The notes under the pieces were generated by a model. It was not told where the DNA came from. It did no database searches and was given only the letters and a program-made list of their open reading frames with translations. DNA of 64,000 nucleotides from contig LWTK01000084.1 of assembly GCA_003326205.1 (NCBI GenBank), forward strand, positions 1 through 64,000. The letters run 5' to 3'. A program made the position numbers and the translations under genes. Of the stretch, positions 8,806 to 18,317 are shown piece after piece; the stretch's first letter is position 1; every line of letters begins with the position of its first letter. The DNA is from Nostoc sp. ATCC 43529. Lineage in GTDB: Bacteria > Cyanobacteriota > Cyanobacteriia > Cyanobacteriales > Nostocaceae.

Positions 8806-11800
8806 TCAGGTAGTTACTTTGTCTGGATTTTTGGCAACTGCCGATCGCGGTGATTTGCGTCCAGAGAGATCGTGTAGTAAACCCATGAGTGCGGGTACGA
8901 CGGTAGGAGTCAAAATGGTAGAAAAAGCGAGACCACCAGTCAAAACGATGCCTAAGCCTTGATATAACTCTGAACCTTGACCCGGTAGCACTGCCAGGGG
9001 TAACATTCCCAGGACGCTAGTGCCGGCAGACATGAAAATTGCCCGGAGGCGATCGTTTGTGGCATTGTACAGCGATGCGTCATAATCTTCACCTGCTTCT
9101 TGGAGCTGCAAGGCGCGATCGACCAGCAAGATGGCGTTGTTAACAACCACACCTGTGAGGATGACAAATCCCAAAGCTGTAATCATATCCAACGCCACAT
9201 TCATGCCCGGAATTTGGTTAGCAATTACTAAACTCAATAGTGCGCCACTCATTCCCATTGGCACTGTTGCCATAATTACCACTGGATAGAGGAACGAGCG
9301 ATACAAAGCCACCAGTAACAAGTAAGTAATCAAAATTGAAAATACAAATGCAGCGGCTAATTGACCGACAGTTGTTGCTAACTGATCTGCTGAACCCGCC
9401 AGTTCTAGCCGATAGCCTGTTGGCAGATTGGCACGCAAAGGAGCGAGAATTTCTTCTTCGGTACGTTCTACCAGCGTCGCCAGGGGAGCGTCGGGTGCAA
9501 GGGAGACTGTGAGAGTAATTGAACGCTCTAAATCAACGTGGTTAATAGCGTCGGCTCCTGTTGTTTCTACGACTTCGGCAACATCTCCCAGTTGCACTTG
9601 TCGTCCCTGTGCATACAAAGGTAATTGGCGCAGTTGTTCTGGGGTTTCCACAGCAGTATTTTGCAATTCCACTGAAACATCTAGTTCTTCTTTGCCATCA
9701 ATGAAATCGGAAGCGATGCGGCCACCCAATGCTGCTTCTACCATTGAACCAATTTCGGCTTCGGAAAGTCCCACTTCTGCGATGCGTTCGCGGTTGGGAA
9801 TTACTTGCAATTCGGCTGCTCCCAAGACAAAATTCGATCGCACATTCTGTACTCCATCAAGCGATCGCAATTTAGCAGTAATTTGCTTTTCTAAATCGCC
9901 AATTTGATTCAGGTCATCCCCGACGATATCGACTTCAAATTCTTTACCGGGATCGCGGAAAATAGAAATTCGTGTGGGGATGACAAAGCGGTATCCAGCA
10001 AAGTTGCTACTTTGGGCGCGTAACCGATCCACCATATCGGCGAGTCCGGCGGTAGTGGCAAATTCCGGTTTTAAAATAGTTGCAATCCCGCGCAAAGCCC
10101 CAGGACGGTCAACATACATAATCCGGTCAACTTCTGGTTGCGATCGCAGAAATTTTTGTACGGATTGAGATTGCCGAATCGCTTCCGGGATACTGGTTCC
10201 CGGCAAAGGTTCCGCCCGTAACACAACTAAGTTACGATTTCCTTCGGGCAAATAATCCGCTGGTGGCAACAGAAAAATACTAGTCACAAGTAAAACAATG
10301 GGAATTGACAGTACTAGCAATCTGCGACCAATACGTTTGCGCCCCAGCGACCAACTGACAGTAGACGCGAGAAAGTTCTCTAGTTTACCTTGGAAATGAC
10401 GAAAAACCACAGAGGTTTTAGCCACCATACGCTCAAACCAATTGCCGCCCCGGTATTCACCGCCCTGCATCATTTGTATTGCTTCTGATTCCTTGAGGAA
10501 CAATCCCGATAGCATTGGTACTAAAGTTAACGCGGCAAACAGCGAAAATAGGGAAGAGGCAGAAAGAGCGATCGCCATATCGGTGTAGAGTTGCCCTGCT
10601 TCACCTGTAACCATAATTAGCGGTACAAACACCACTACGTTGGTTAAGGTGGAACCAAGCATTGCCCCCCAAACTTCCTGCGTACCTTCAATGGCTGCCC
10701 GCAAGGCACTTTTTCCTTGCTGCATGTGGGTGAAGATATTCTCAATCACGACGATGGCGTTATCTACAACCATACCCACTGCAAACGCCAACCCCGCCAA
10801 ACTGATGATGTTTAATGTGCGTCCGAATGCAGACATGACAATAAACACCATAATAAGTGTAGTGGGAATTGTGATTGCTACCACTGCAACGGTACGCATG
10901 GAGCCAAGAAACAGAACCAAGACAATGGTTGCTAACAGCGCTCCACTAACTAAGTTACCTTGTACAAAACTTATGGATTGATTGATATACTCACTTTCGT
11001 CGTAGTTGTAGACAAAGCGAATACCTTGGTTTTGCCTATCAAACTCGGCTTGGAGGGCTGCAATTTCCGCTCGAATGCCTTTAGCCACCTCTGGCACATT
11101 CGCCCCAATTTGCCGAATCACACCAATGGCTACCCCAGGTTTGCCGTTGAATACCAAGGCACTATCTTGGGGTTTGCGTCCCATCTGTGCTGTGGCCACA
11201 TCCCGTAAGTAAACTGTGCCGGACTGGTCGCGTCGCAGCACAAAGCCTTCTATTTCGGATAAATCCTGGGAACGGCTGACTGTGCGTACCCGATATTCTC
11301 TGCGTCCTAAAATTAACGGCCCACCCCGGATATCGCGGTTATTTTCCTGTAAAACTCTGACTACATCACCGATTGTGAGATTGCGATCGCTTAATGCTTT
11401 GGGATCTACCTTCACCTCTACTTCTCGTTCTTGTCCACCCACTATTAGGAATTGTCCAGTTCCTTCCACTCGCCGCAAACGGGGAATTACCACTTCTTCG
11501 GCTAAATCTCGATAGCGGTTGGCATCCGGTTGAAATCCTTCTTTGGTATCAAACGGAATCCACATCATCGGCGAACTGTTACCACCCACCAGTTCTACAT
11601 TGGATTCTTGAGCTTCTGGGGGCAAACTTTCCACCTGTTGCAAGCGGTTGAGAACATCTACCACCCGTTCTTGCACATTGGCATCCTGAGCAAATTCCAA
11701 GGTGATGGTGCTACGTCCAGAACGAGAAGTACTACTAATTTCCTGGACACCCAGTACCTGTTCCATCTGTTCTTCTATGGGACGGGTAATTAAGTCTTCT

Positions 11801-11976
11801 ACCTCCGTTGGTCCGGCTCCAGGATAGGTAGTCGTGATTGTAATTTCAGGGCGATCGCCTCCTGGCTGCAATTCTAGGGGTAACCTGAACAGCGAGAATA
11901 CCCCAAACATTGCCAGCAAGCAAAAGAGAACGAAAGTACCATGTCGCCAGCGAACGGCGGTTTCGATAAAATTCAT
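8806..11976 (-). CDS. RND-family efflux permease (AcrB/MexF-like)
   Basis: Inner-membrane proton-driven exporter of the hydrophobe/amphiphile efflux type; 1056 residues is normal. It opens with MNFIETAVRWRHGTFV and helix 1, then the periplasmic porter region with TYPGAGPTEVEDLITRPIEE (about 49-68). The middle helices include VGMVVDNAIVVIENI, with the proton-relay Asp in helix 4. A second porter region and six more helices follow, including LTGVVVNNAILLVDR. The ATG start directly follows tandem AATTCGT repeats with no clear ribosome site. The adaptor gene lies 155 bp upstream on the same strand, so the pair is probably an operon. No outer-membrane channel gene is in the window. The substrate is unknown. 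Confidence 0.92.
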   Translation of the reverse strand: MNFIETAVRWRHGTFVLFCLLAMFGVFSLFRLPLELQPGGDRPEITITTTYPGAGPTEVEDLITRPIEEQMEQVLGVQEISSTSRSGRSTITLEFAQDANVQERVVDVLNRLQQVESLPPEAQESNVELVGGNSSPMMWIPFDTKEGFQPDANRYRDLAEEVVIPRLRRVEGTGQFLIVGGQEREVEVKVDPKALSDRNLTIGDVVRVLQENNRDIRGGPLILGRREYRVRTVSRSQDLSEIEGFVLRRDQSGTVYLRDVATAQMGRKPQDSALVFNGKPGVAIGVIRQIGANVPEVAKGIRAEIAALQAEFDRQNQGIRFVYNYDESEYINQSISFVQGNLVSGALLATIVLVLFLGSMRTVAVVAITIPTTLIMVFIVMSAFGRTLNIISLAGLAFAVGMVVDNAIVVIENIFTHMQQGKSALRAAIEGTQEVWGAMLGSTLTNVVVFVPLIMVTGEAGQLYTDMAIALSASSLFSLFAALTLVPMLSGLFLKESEAIQMMQGGEYRGGNWFERMVAKTSVVFRHFQGKLENFLASTVSWSLGRKRIGRRLLVLSIPIVLLVTSIFLLPPADYLPEGNRNLVVLRAEPLPGTSIPEAIRQSQSVQKFLRSQPEVDRIMYVDRPGALRGIATILKPEFATTAGLADMVDRLRAQSSNFAGYRFVIPTRISIFRDPGKEFEVDIVGDDLNQIGDLEKQITAKLRSLDGVQNVRSNFVLGAAELQVIPNRERIAEVGLSEAEIGSMVEAALGGRIASDFIDGKEELDVSVELQNTAVETPEQLRQLPLYAQGRQVQLGDVAEVVETTGADAINHVDLERSITLTVSLAPDAPLATLVERTEEEILAPLRANLPTGYRLELAGSADQLATTVGQLAAAFVFSILITYLLLVALYRSFLYPVVIMATVPMGMSGALLSLVIANQIPGMNVALDMITALGFVILTGVVVNNAILLVDRALQLQEAGEDYDASLYNATNDRLRAIFMSAGTSVLGMLPLAVLPGQGSELYQGLGIVLTGGLAFSTILTPTVVPALMGLLHDLSGRKSPRSAVAKNPDKVTT

Positions 11977-12131
11977 AGTAATTCGTAATTCGTAATTCGT
12001 AGTTGATAAAGTTATATTTCAACTGAGTTTGCAGTCGTTTGAAAAAGAAAGGGTTAAAGGAGAAAGAGAACAGGAAAATTTATACCTCTGATTCTTTCTC
12101 TTTAACCGACTTCTGCAAGAAGTATATTGTT

Positions 12132-13490
12132 TTAAGTTGGATTGACTATCTTGACAGGCGCACCATCTTGTAGTCCGTCACCGCCACGTAGGACAATGGG
12201 TTGACCAGTACGTAAGCTGGGATGATAAATGGCGACATCTTTACCCATGTCAGCTACCATTTCCACTGGAATTTGTTTGGCTTTGTTATCCGCAACAGCG
12301 AAAACTAACCACTGATTTTGGCGTCTGGTTAGTGCATCTCTAGATACCACAAAACTAGTACGGTTTGAGGGGATGTTGAGATTGCCTGCGATCGCCATTC
12401 CTGGTATTAAACCCGTTGGTGGTTTGTTGATTTGGACGCGCACGCGCTGGCGACGAGAGGCGGGATCGGCTGAAGGAACTACGGCGGTGATGGTGGCACT
12501 TTGTTTCCATTGGGGTAAGGCACGGGCGGCGAGATCGATTGTCATGCCTGGGGTAACTGTACCACTGAGTTGTTCGGGTAACTCTAGAAAAATATCAAGG
12601 CGATCGCCAGCTACTAGGGTGACAATTTGGCTAGAATTTTGCACTAAATCGCCGTTACTGACATGGCGAGTTTGCACGATACCTGATTCTGATGCCAGAA
12701 TTCGAGTGCGTTGCTGTGCTAATTCGGCTTGGCCTAGGGCGGCTCTAGCTGCTTCGACATTTGCTCGTTGGGCGGCAATTTCTTCTTGAATCGGCCCGGC
12801 TTTAGCTTCAGCAAGTTCAGCTTCGGCTTCTAAGCGTTCTCCTTGGATATTATTTAATTGTGCTTGGGCTTCAACTAATAATCTTTGGGACAAAGCACCC
12901 TCTTTGACGAGATTGCTGGTGCGTTTGAGATTATCTTGTGCTTCTAGTTCTCGCGCTTTAGCAGATGTGACTGCTGCTTGGCGTTGAGCAATGATTTCTT
13001 TTCTAGTACCGACTTCCAAACGTGCCAAATTACTGCGTTGTTGTGCCAATTGTGCCCGTGCTTGGCTAATTGCCAATTGCTGATCGGTATCGTCCAAAAA
13101 GGCGATGGCCATACCTGCCCGCACGCGATCGCCTGGTTGGACGAGAATTTTCTCTACAATTCCACTCGTTTGAGCGCGGAGTACTGATTGCTGAGTGGCT
13201 TCCACTTGTCCTAAAAGCTGAACACTTCTGGTAGCCCTTCCGTTTGCCAAAGCGATCGTTTCAATTGCCTTTGGGGCTGGTGCCTGCTGCTGTTGCGCCA
13301 CAGAAGAACGTGGTGCCCCACCAGGAGCCAGCATCCGCCACAGGATAATACCACCAGTCGCCAGAAATAGAATGAGCAATCTCCAGAACCAACGTTTACC
13401 CGAAGGATTAGGTGCTAACTCAGAAGGTGCAGAACTATCTGATTTGGTTTCAATCGCTGAAACTTGAGCTTCAGAAGTATCCATATTCAC
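12132..13490 (-). CDS. RND efflux periplasmic adaptor subunit
   Basis: Membrane-fusion protein linking the RND permease to an outer-membrane channel; 452 residues. After a proline- and serine-rich cytosolic N terminus there is one membrane anchor (about 33-51, RWFWRLLILFLATGG). The lipoyl half-domains follow (IVEKILVQPGDRVRAGMAIA), then a long coiled-coil hairpin of Q/A-rich helices (about 135-260), the second lipoyl half and the beta-barrel region. The start is GTG at 13490 or ATG at 13484. It is upstream of the permease gene on the same strand and is separated from the RppA/RppB pair by one small gene, which may regulate it. Confidence 0.9.
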   Translation of the reverse strand: MNMDTSEAQVSAIETKSDSSAPSELAPNPSGKRWFWRLLILFLATGGIILWRMLAPGGAPRSSVAQQQQAPAPKAIETIALANGRATRSVQLLGQVEATQQSVLRAQTSGIVEKILVQPGDRVRAGMAIAFLDDTDQQLAISQARAQLAQQRSNLARLEVGTRKEIIAQRQAAVTSAKARELEAQDNLKRTSNLVKEGALSQRLLVEAQAQLNNIQGERLEAEAELAEAKAGPIQEEIAAQRANVEAARAALGQAELAQQRTRILASESGIVQTRHVSNGDLVQNSSQIVTLVAGDRLDIFLELPEQLSGTVTPGMTIDLAARALPQWKQSATITAVVPSADPASRRQRVRVQINKPPTGLIPGMAIAGNLNIPSNRTSFVVSRDALTRRQNQWLVFAVADNKAKQIPVEMVADMGKDVAIYHPSLRTGQPIVLRGGDGLQDGAPVKIVNPT

Positions 13491-13683
13491 AGTGAGCTAT
13501 TAAAGGTTAAAGATGGAGTAAAAGCGAATGGGAATTAGGAAAACTCTTCCCTAGTCGTGTTCAATGTCACCTAATTTAAAGGTCAATTTTTTTGGATAAA
13601 TGTAAAATTACATTACCTTTTTTGAAGTCTATGGGATAAATATGACAAGCAAATGTCAAAGGAAGTTGGGCATGGGAAAAGAG

Positions 13684-13757
13684 GAGGCAGGAGGCAGGAG
13701 GCAGGAGGCAGAAGTTCTTTAATGCGTGAATTTTGAATTGATTTGTCTCTCCATCTC
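13684..13757. repeat. GGAGGCA tandem heptamer plus flanking repeat (copy A)
   Basis: About four GGAGGCA units, then AGAAGTTCTTTAATG, then GAATTTTGAATTGATTTGTC. The same pieces appear in reverse-complement order at 14929-15110, so the two copies form an imperfect inverted repeat around the genes at 13760-14920. Confidence 0.8.
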
Positions 13758-13759
13758 CG

Positions 13760-14155
13760 TTACTCTGCCACTTCCACAATCAGTTCTTGAACTCGATCGT
13801 GTGGTAAGCCTAACTCCTGACTAAGAGTGGTTTGAAGTTGGTTCATATCGGTAACTGGAAATTCAAATACTATCGTTTTGAGAACTGAGTTATTGGTTTT
13901 AACGTTCGCGCGGGAAATTCCTTGTTGTCGAAGAATTTCCACCTCAATGGATACTACTTTTTTCATCATCTGCCGTGCTGATTGGGTATCGGCTAGCAGA
14001 TATTTTTTAGTGCCACGCGAGTGACTCAAAATCCGATCTCCAACAAAACCGCTTCCCAGCCAAAAAACTAGCCCAACCAAGGGTAAAGATAACCAAAACA
14101 CAAAGCCCAGCGATCGCAACACTTGAAAACGTTGAAGTTGCTGCATGGAAGGCAT
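13760..14155 (-). CDS. Hypothetical single-pass membrane protein
   Basis: I do not recognise a named family. The 131-residue protein has one or two closely spaced hydrophobic segments at the N terminus (about residues 14-35, LGFVFWLSLPLVGLVFWLG). A soluble part follows with ...KKVVSIEVEILRQQGIS and an acidic C terminus, ELIVEVAE. The layout suggests a membrane-anchored domain in the periplasm or cytosol. It is transcribed away from rppA with about 90 bp between the starts, so the two probably share a divergent promoter region, which hints at a link with the two-component pair. Confidence 0.7.
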   Translation of the reverse strand: MPSMQQLQRFQVLRSLGFVFWLSLPLVGLVFWLGSGFVGDRILSHSRGTKKYLLADTQSARQMMKKVVSIEVEILRQQGISRANVKTNNSVLKTIVFEFPVTDMNQLQTTLSQELGLPHDRVQELIVEVAE

Positions 14156-14245
14156 GAGATAGAATACTTACTGTTACTTCTGTGTTATTTCACCTTAAAT
14201 CTTAAAACTAGGAAGTAAGCAAAGACAGCAAATTAAGCAAATGGA

Positions 14246-14920
14246 ATGTTGATCTTACTAGTAGAAGATGACCTATCGCAGTTAGAGCCACTAAGAGCAG
14301 CATTATTGAAAGCAGGGCATATAGTAGATGCAGTGACTGATGGTGAAACAGGGCAGTGGTTTGCCTTTTGCAAAGATTATGATTTGCTGATTTTAGATTG
14401 GATGTTGCCCAAGGTGAGCGGCGTAGAATTATGTCAGGCCTATCGACGGGCAGGTAAAGTGGCTCCCATACTCATGCTGACGGCGAAAGACACCGTTTTA
14501 GATAAAGTTAGAGGTTTAGATGCTGGAGCCGATGATTACTTAGTCAAGCCCGTGGATGTGGTGGAATTATTGGCACGGGTGCGGGCACTGGGACGGCGAT
14601 CGCCAATGTGGCAAGGAGATATACTTACCTTAGGCGATTTACAACTTCATTTATCCAATTTAATACTCGAACGCGGTTCCTTAACAACTCAACTTTCCAG
14701 CCGCGAGTTTCAATTGATGGAATATATGATGCGTCACCCCCGCCAAGTCTTATCTCATGGCCAAATTGAGCAAGCTCTTTGGAATTGCGGAGACGAACCC
14801 GAAAGTAATGCAGTTACCACCTTAGTTCGCCGCTTACGCCAACGCCTACAAACTATTGGTGTCAAAGATTGCATAGAAACCATACATCGTATGGGCTATC
14901 GGTTAAATCCGCCAAATTAG
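14246..14920 (+). CDS. rppA: OmpR-type response regulator, RppA-like
   Basis: Two-component DNA-binding regulator of 224 residues. The receiver domain has EDD (7-9), the phosphoacceptor D51 in LLILDWMLP, T79 and K101 in YLVKP. A winged-helix Trans_reg_C domain follows (about 125-222), ending VTTLVRRLRQRLQTIG and GYRLNPPN. The sequence resembles RppA/NrsR of Synechocystis, which together with its kinase responds to redox state or nickel; that role is from the family, not shown here. Its kinase follows 200 bp downstream, separated by a repeat block. It lies between inverted repeats (13684-13757 and 14929-15110). Confidence 0.88.
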   Translation: MLILLVEDDLSQLEPLRAALLKAGHIVDAVTDGETGQWFAFCKDYDLLILDWMLPKVSGVELCQAYRRAGKVAPILMLTAKDTVLDKVRGLDAGADDYLVKPVDVVELLARVRALGRRSPMWQGDILTLGDLQLHLSNLILERGSLTTQLSSREFQLMEYMMRHPRQVLSHGQIEQALWNCGDEPESNAVTTLVRRLRQRLQTIGVKDCIETIHRMGYRLNPPN

Positions 14921-14928
14921 TGGAGAGA

Positions 14929-15110
14929 GTAGGGAGACAAATCAATTCAAAATTCAAAATTCAAAATTCAAAATTCACCCATTAAAGAACTTCTGCTTCT
15001 GCCTCTTGCCTTCTGCCTCCTGCCTCCTGCCTCCTGCCTCCTGCCTCCTGCCTCCTGCCTCTTGCCTTCTGCCTCCTGCCTCCTGCCTCCTGCCTCCAAT
15101 GCCCCATACC
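14929..15110. repeat. TGCCTCC tandem heptamer block (copy B)
   Basis: GAGACAAATCAATTC, then four AAAATTC units, CATTAAAGAACTTCT, and about 14 units of TGCCTCC and close variants (TGCCTCT, TGCCTTC). It mirrors the repeat at 13684-13757. It fills the gap between rppA and rppB, so any rppAB transcript passes through it. Minus-strand ORFs here are repeat translation. Confidence 0.85.
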
Positions 15111-15119
15111 CAATAACTA

Positions 15120-16397
15120 ATGTTTGAACATAGCCGCCGTAATCTTGCTCACTGGTTTGCCCTGTCGATGGGTGGAATTTTGTTTGCATTTGCTGGGGTG
15201 GGCTACTGTTTGAGTGTGGAAGAACAGTTGCGGGTTTTTGATGAGGAACTATTTTCGCAAAGTAAGGCTTTTGCTGGCAAAACTGAATACTCGCTTTATC
15301 AAAGTCAATGGCAAAATCAGCGCAACCGAGAAATTTCTCTAGAGAACGGTGCATCTTTGAATGGTGGACTAGTTTACGCTCGATGGTATAACTCTCAGAA
15401 ACAACTGGTGCAGTTTATCGGTTCGTCTGGTAACAAACAGCTGACGACTGAACCAGGATTTCAAACGCTGGAAACACCACTCAATTTAGATTTTCCCACT
15501 AAAACAACCTGGGTTCGCCAAGTTACAATTCCTGTTTTGTCAGATAAGGAGTTAATTGGCTATTTTCAAACGGCGGTTCCCATGAACTATTTACGCAGTA
15601 GCCTGAACCAAGCCCGCTTGTTTCTCACTTTGGGGGTTCCTGTTACCTTTGGTGTAATTGGAATTACAGGTTGGTTTTTGGGCGGGTTGGCAATGCGCCC
15701 AAGCTTACGGGCTTATCAGCAATTGCAGCGATTTACAGCTGATGCTTCTCATGAATTACGCGCACCCGTGGCTACGGTATTAAGTAATGCCCAAGTTGCT
15801 CTGATGCCACCGGAAGATTTATCAGAACAAAGATTGCGGCTACAAAATATTGCCGAAACTGCTAAGTCTATGAGTACGCTGATTAATAATCTGCTTTTCC
15901 TGTCGCGTCATAATGGTTCCCTGACGGACACGATATTAAAACCCGTTGACTTATGTGAAATTTTGAAATCCCTCACTCAGGATTTTGCGGCTCAGGCTCC
16001 TGCCCAAAACCTCAATTTCAACGCCCGATTGCCAGAACAACCCGTAATGTTAAAAGCTGATGCCAATTTGCTCAAACAAGCGGTGATTAATCTACTGACT
16101 AATGCTTTTAAATATACACCAGCAGGCGGTAAGGTCGAATTATTACTTTTTACCCAGTCTCACTGGGCGGTAATTCAGGTTAAAGATGACGGTATTGGCA
16201 TTCCGGCTGACGATTTACCACATATTTTCGATCGCTTTTATCGTGTAGATACTGTTCGTTCTCGGCAAACTGGCGGCTTTGGATTGGGGCTGGCGATCGC
16301 TCAACAAATTGTGCAAGGATACAATGGGCAAATAACTGTTAAAAGTACAGTCGGTCAAGGTTCAACTTTTCAAATTAACCTTCCCCTCAAAGTTTGA
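15120..16397 (+). CDS. rppB: Sensor histidine kinase, RppB-like
   Basis: Membrane histidine kinase of 425 residues. Helix 1 is at about 14-33 and helix 2 at about 168-190, with a periplasmic sensor loop of about 130 residues between them. The dimerisation box has H211 in DASHELRAPVATV, then the N box (INLLTNAFKYTP), the G1 box (VKDDGIGIP), the F box (FDRFYRVD) and the G2 box (GFGLGLAIAQ). It pairs with the regulator upstream. There is no clear ribosome site before ATG 15120, because the repeat block ends about 20 bp before it. Family proteins sense redox or nickel; the signal here is unknown. A link to the RND pump two genes away is inference. Confidence 0.88.
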   Translation: MFEHSRRNLAHWFALSMGGILFAFAGVGYCLSVEEQLRVFDEELFSQSKAFAGKTEYSLYQSQWQNQRNREISLENGASLNGGLVYARWYNSQKQLVQFIGSSGNKQLTTEPGFQTLETPLNLDFPTKTTWVRQVTIPVLSDKELIGYFQTAVPMNYLRSSLNQARLFLTLGVPVTFGVIGITGWFLGGLAMRPSLRAYQQLQRFTADASHELRAPVATVLSNAQVALMPPEDLSEQRLRLQNIAETAKSMSTLINNLLFLSRHNGSLTDTILKPVDLCEILKSLTQDFAAQAPAQNLNFNARLPEQPVMLKADANLLKQAVINLLTNAFKYTPAGGKVELLLFTQSHWAVIQVKDDGIGIPADDLPHIFDRFYRVDTVRSRQTGGFGLGLAIAQQIVQGYNGQITVKSTVGQGSTFQINLPLKV

Positions 16398-16492
16398 GGC
16401 TAAAAGATATAGCAAGCAACAGGCAAGAGGCAAGAGGCAACAGAATTGAAAGTCCTTTGCTATCAAGGTTTTATTTCGATGTCCAGGATTTT

Positions 16493-16598
16493 GACCTCAC
16501 CCCCAGCCCCTCTCCTTGAAGGAGAGGGGAGCAAAAAGCCTAATTTTTCTTTACTCCTCCCTCTCCTGGTAGGAGAGGGAGGCTGGGTGGGTGAGGTC
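16493..16598. repeat. Nested inverted repeat (~106 bp)
   Basis: The outer arms GACCTCACCC and GGGTGAGGTC bracket two internal hairpins built on CCCTCTCCT / AGGAGAGGG. This type of CTCACCCCCAGCCCCTCTCC palindrome is a widespread cyanobacterial intergenic repeat. It could fold as RNA downstream of rppB and act as a transcript end, but it lacks a T-run. Confidence 0.75.
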
Positions 16599-16724
16599 TG
16601 TCGAATTCACGTTACGGTTAGCTGTCAACTGTCAATACCCAACACGAAAAGATTTGTAACTTATAGGAGTTACGCATTGACGGTAAATACAAAATATGCG
16701 GTGCTTGAAAAAACCACATCTGTC

Positions 16725-16753
16725 GTAGGGGCACAGCAATGCTGTGCCCCTAC
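16725..16753. repeat. GTAGGGGCACA palindromic repeat, copy 1
   Basis: A 13-bp perfect stem, GTAGGGGCACAGC / GCTGTGCCCCTAC, with a 3-nt loop. Related copies lie at 23270-23297 and 58588-58612. It is part of the 16398-16955 gap, which holds no convincing gene. Confidence 0.8.
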
Positions 16754-16955
16754 AGTGCGGGTTTACGTATCATCAAGAAACGTCTATGAAAGACTAAAAC
16801 GACCTATTTTCGTGAATACCTACGATGATTAATTTGTACAGTGCGTAAGTCCTAACTTAAATGCACGACAGCTTATTAAGCCTATATGAGGGTGTCCTCT
16901 TGTGTGCGATCGCCATATTGATTAACTTAAGAGTACGAAACTGGAGCCATTGGCT

Positions 16956-18218
16956 ATGCTATCAGTCAGCAATGCACAAGCAATTATCTTAAATTTGGTG
17001 CAGCCGTTGGATAACCAGCGGGATACAGAAGTTGTAGATTTATTGGCAGCTGCTAGTCGGATTTTGGCAGCACCTGTCAGCAGTCCCCTAGATTTTCCCC
17101 ATTGGGATAACTCTGCGATGGATGGGTATGCAGTCCGATACGAAGATGTACAGCACTCTAGCACTGAAAAACCAACTGTTTTAGAAATTATTGAAGAGAT
17201 TCCGGCTGGATATCAGCCAAAATCTACCATTGGGACAGGGCAAGCAGCGCGGATTTTTACAGGTGCCGTGATGCCAGCAGGCGCTGATACTGTTGTGATG
17301 CAAGAAAAGACGCGGCGGGAAGAAAACCGGGTTTTTATCCTAACTGCGCCACAACCCCAAGAATTTGTCAGACACAAAGCGTCTTTTTACCAAGCTGGAA
17401 CACAACTATTACCAGCAGGTATTAGGTTAAATGCCCCAGAAATCGCCGTGTTGGCAGCAGCACAGTGTCCCAAATTAAATGTTTACCGCCGTCCGCGTGT
17501 GGCAATTTTTTCTACTGGTGATGAGTTGGTAAGAGCTGATGAATCGTTGCAACCAGGGCAAATTGTGGATTCTAATCAATATGCGCTGGCAGCTTTAGTC
17601 AAAGAATCTGGGGCGGAACCATTATTATTAGGCATTGTCAAAGATGAACCTGTTGCCCTGAGGAAAGTTATTACCGATGCAGCTGCGATCGCTGATATAG
17701 TTCTATCTTCCGGTGGTGTTTCAGTGGGAGATTATGATTATGTTGACAAAATTCTCGAATCACTAGAAGCCAAAATCCACATTCAAGCTGTAGATATCAG
17801 GCCAGGTAAACCCCTCACCGTCGCCACCTTTCCTACAGACAAGGGTTATCGCGTCTCTACTCACTCCCCGCTTTACTTTGGTTTACCAGGAAATCCTGCA
17901 TCGGTATTAGTAACTTTTTGGCGGTTTGTGTTACCAGCCATTAAAAAACTTTCAGGAATTAGAGAAGGTTGGGAACCAGTATTTTTAAAAGTGCGATCGC
18001 ATGATGAATTGCGATCTGATGGTAAGCGTGAAACTTATCTTTGGGGAAAATTACATTTAATAAATGGAGTTTATGAATTTCACAAAGCTAGTGGCAGTCA
18101 CAGTTCTGGTAATTTAATTAATTTAGCTCAAACCAACGCTTTAGCTCTTCTCCCAGTGGGGAAAACATTGATTTCTCCACAAGAAGAAGTAGAAGTTTTG
18201 CAGTTGATTACGCCTTAA
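16956..18218 (+). CDS. moeA: Molybdopterin molybdotransferase
   Basis: Inserts molybdate into adenylylated molybdopterin, the last common step of molybdenum-cofactor synthesis; cytosolic. About 420 residues. Family blocks seen are PHWDNSAMDGYAVR (about 47-60), the GAVMPAGADTVVMQE block (about 106-120), VAIFSTGDELV, VLSSGGVSVGDYD with the conserved SGG, and FGLPGNPASVLVTF. ATG 16956 is preferred over an in-frame TTG at 16950. It stands alone; the next gene, encoding a Rieske protein, is 238 bp away behind a long hairpin. No molybdoenzyme lies in the window. Confidence 0.94.
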   Translation: MLSVSNAQAIILNLVQPLDNQRDTEVVDLLAAASRILAAPVSSPLDFPHWDNSAMDGYAVRYEDVQHSSTEKPTVLEIIEEIPAGYQPKSTIGTGQAARIFTGAVMPAGADTVVMQEKTRREENRVFILTAPQPQEFVRHKASFYQAGTQLLPAGIRLNAPEIAVLAAAQCPKLNVYRRPRVAIFSTGDELVRADESLQPGQIVDSNQYALAALVKESGAEPLLLGIVKDEPVALRKVITDAAAIADIVLSSGGVSVGDYDYVDKILESLEAKIHIQAVDIRPGKPLTVATFPTDKGYRVSTHSPLYFGLPGNPASVLVTFWRFVLPAIKKLSGIREGWEPVFLKVRSHDELRSDGKRETYLWGKLHLINGVYEFHKASGSHSSGNLINLAQTNALALLPVGKTLISPQEEVEVLQLITP

Positions 18219-18255
18219 AATAAGGGATTTCTAAATAAAAAATATCCCATTAACT

Positions 18256-18317
18256 CTTGTGGGGTGGGCATCTTGCCCGCCCAGTTCATAGGGCGGGCGA
18301 GACGCCCACCCCACAAG
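18256..18317. repeat. Long GC-rich hairpin repeat
   Basis: The arms CTTGTGGGGTGGGCATCTTG and its near complement (ending CGCCCACCCCACAAG) pair over about 27 bp around a short loop. This GTGGGGTGGGC..GGGCGGGC palindrome is a common cyanobacterial dispersed repeat. It lies 38 bp after moeA and may also end its transcript. Confidence 0.8.

Noticed and set aside
9428..11793. Several plus-strand ORFs of 64-159 codons
   Set aside because: Antisense to the RND permease gene, whose motifs are unambiguous.
13576..13779. 67-codon minus-strand ORF
   Set aside because: Runs through the heptamer repeat and into the next gene; no protein pattern.
13684..15110. CRISPR array
   Set aside because: The units are contiguous 7-mers without spacers; no array with unique spacers or cas gene was seen in the window.
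14968..15354. 128-codon minus-strand ORF
   Set aside because: Mostly translation of the heptamer repeat (EAGGRRQ repeated) and antisense to the start of the histidine kinase gene.
16446..16832. 128-codon plus-strand ORF after rppB
   Set aside because: Spans two palindromic repeats and unrelated intergenic DNA, with no ribosome site or family pattern.
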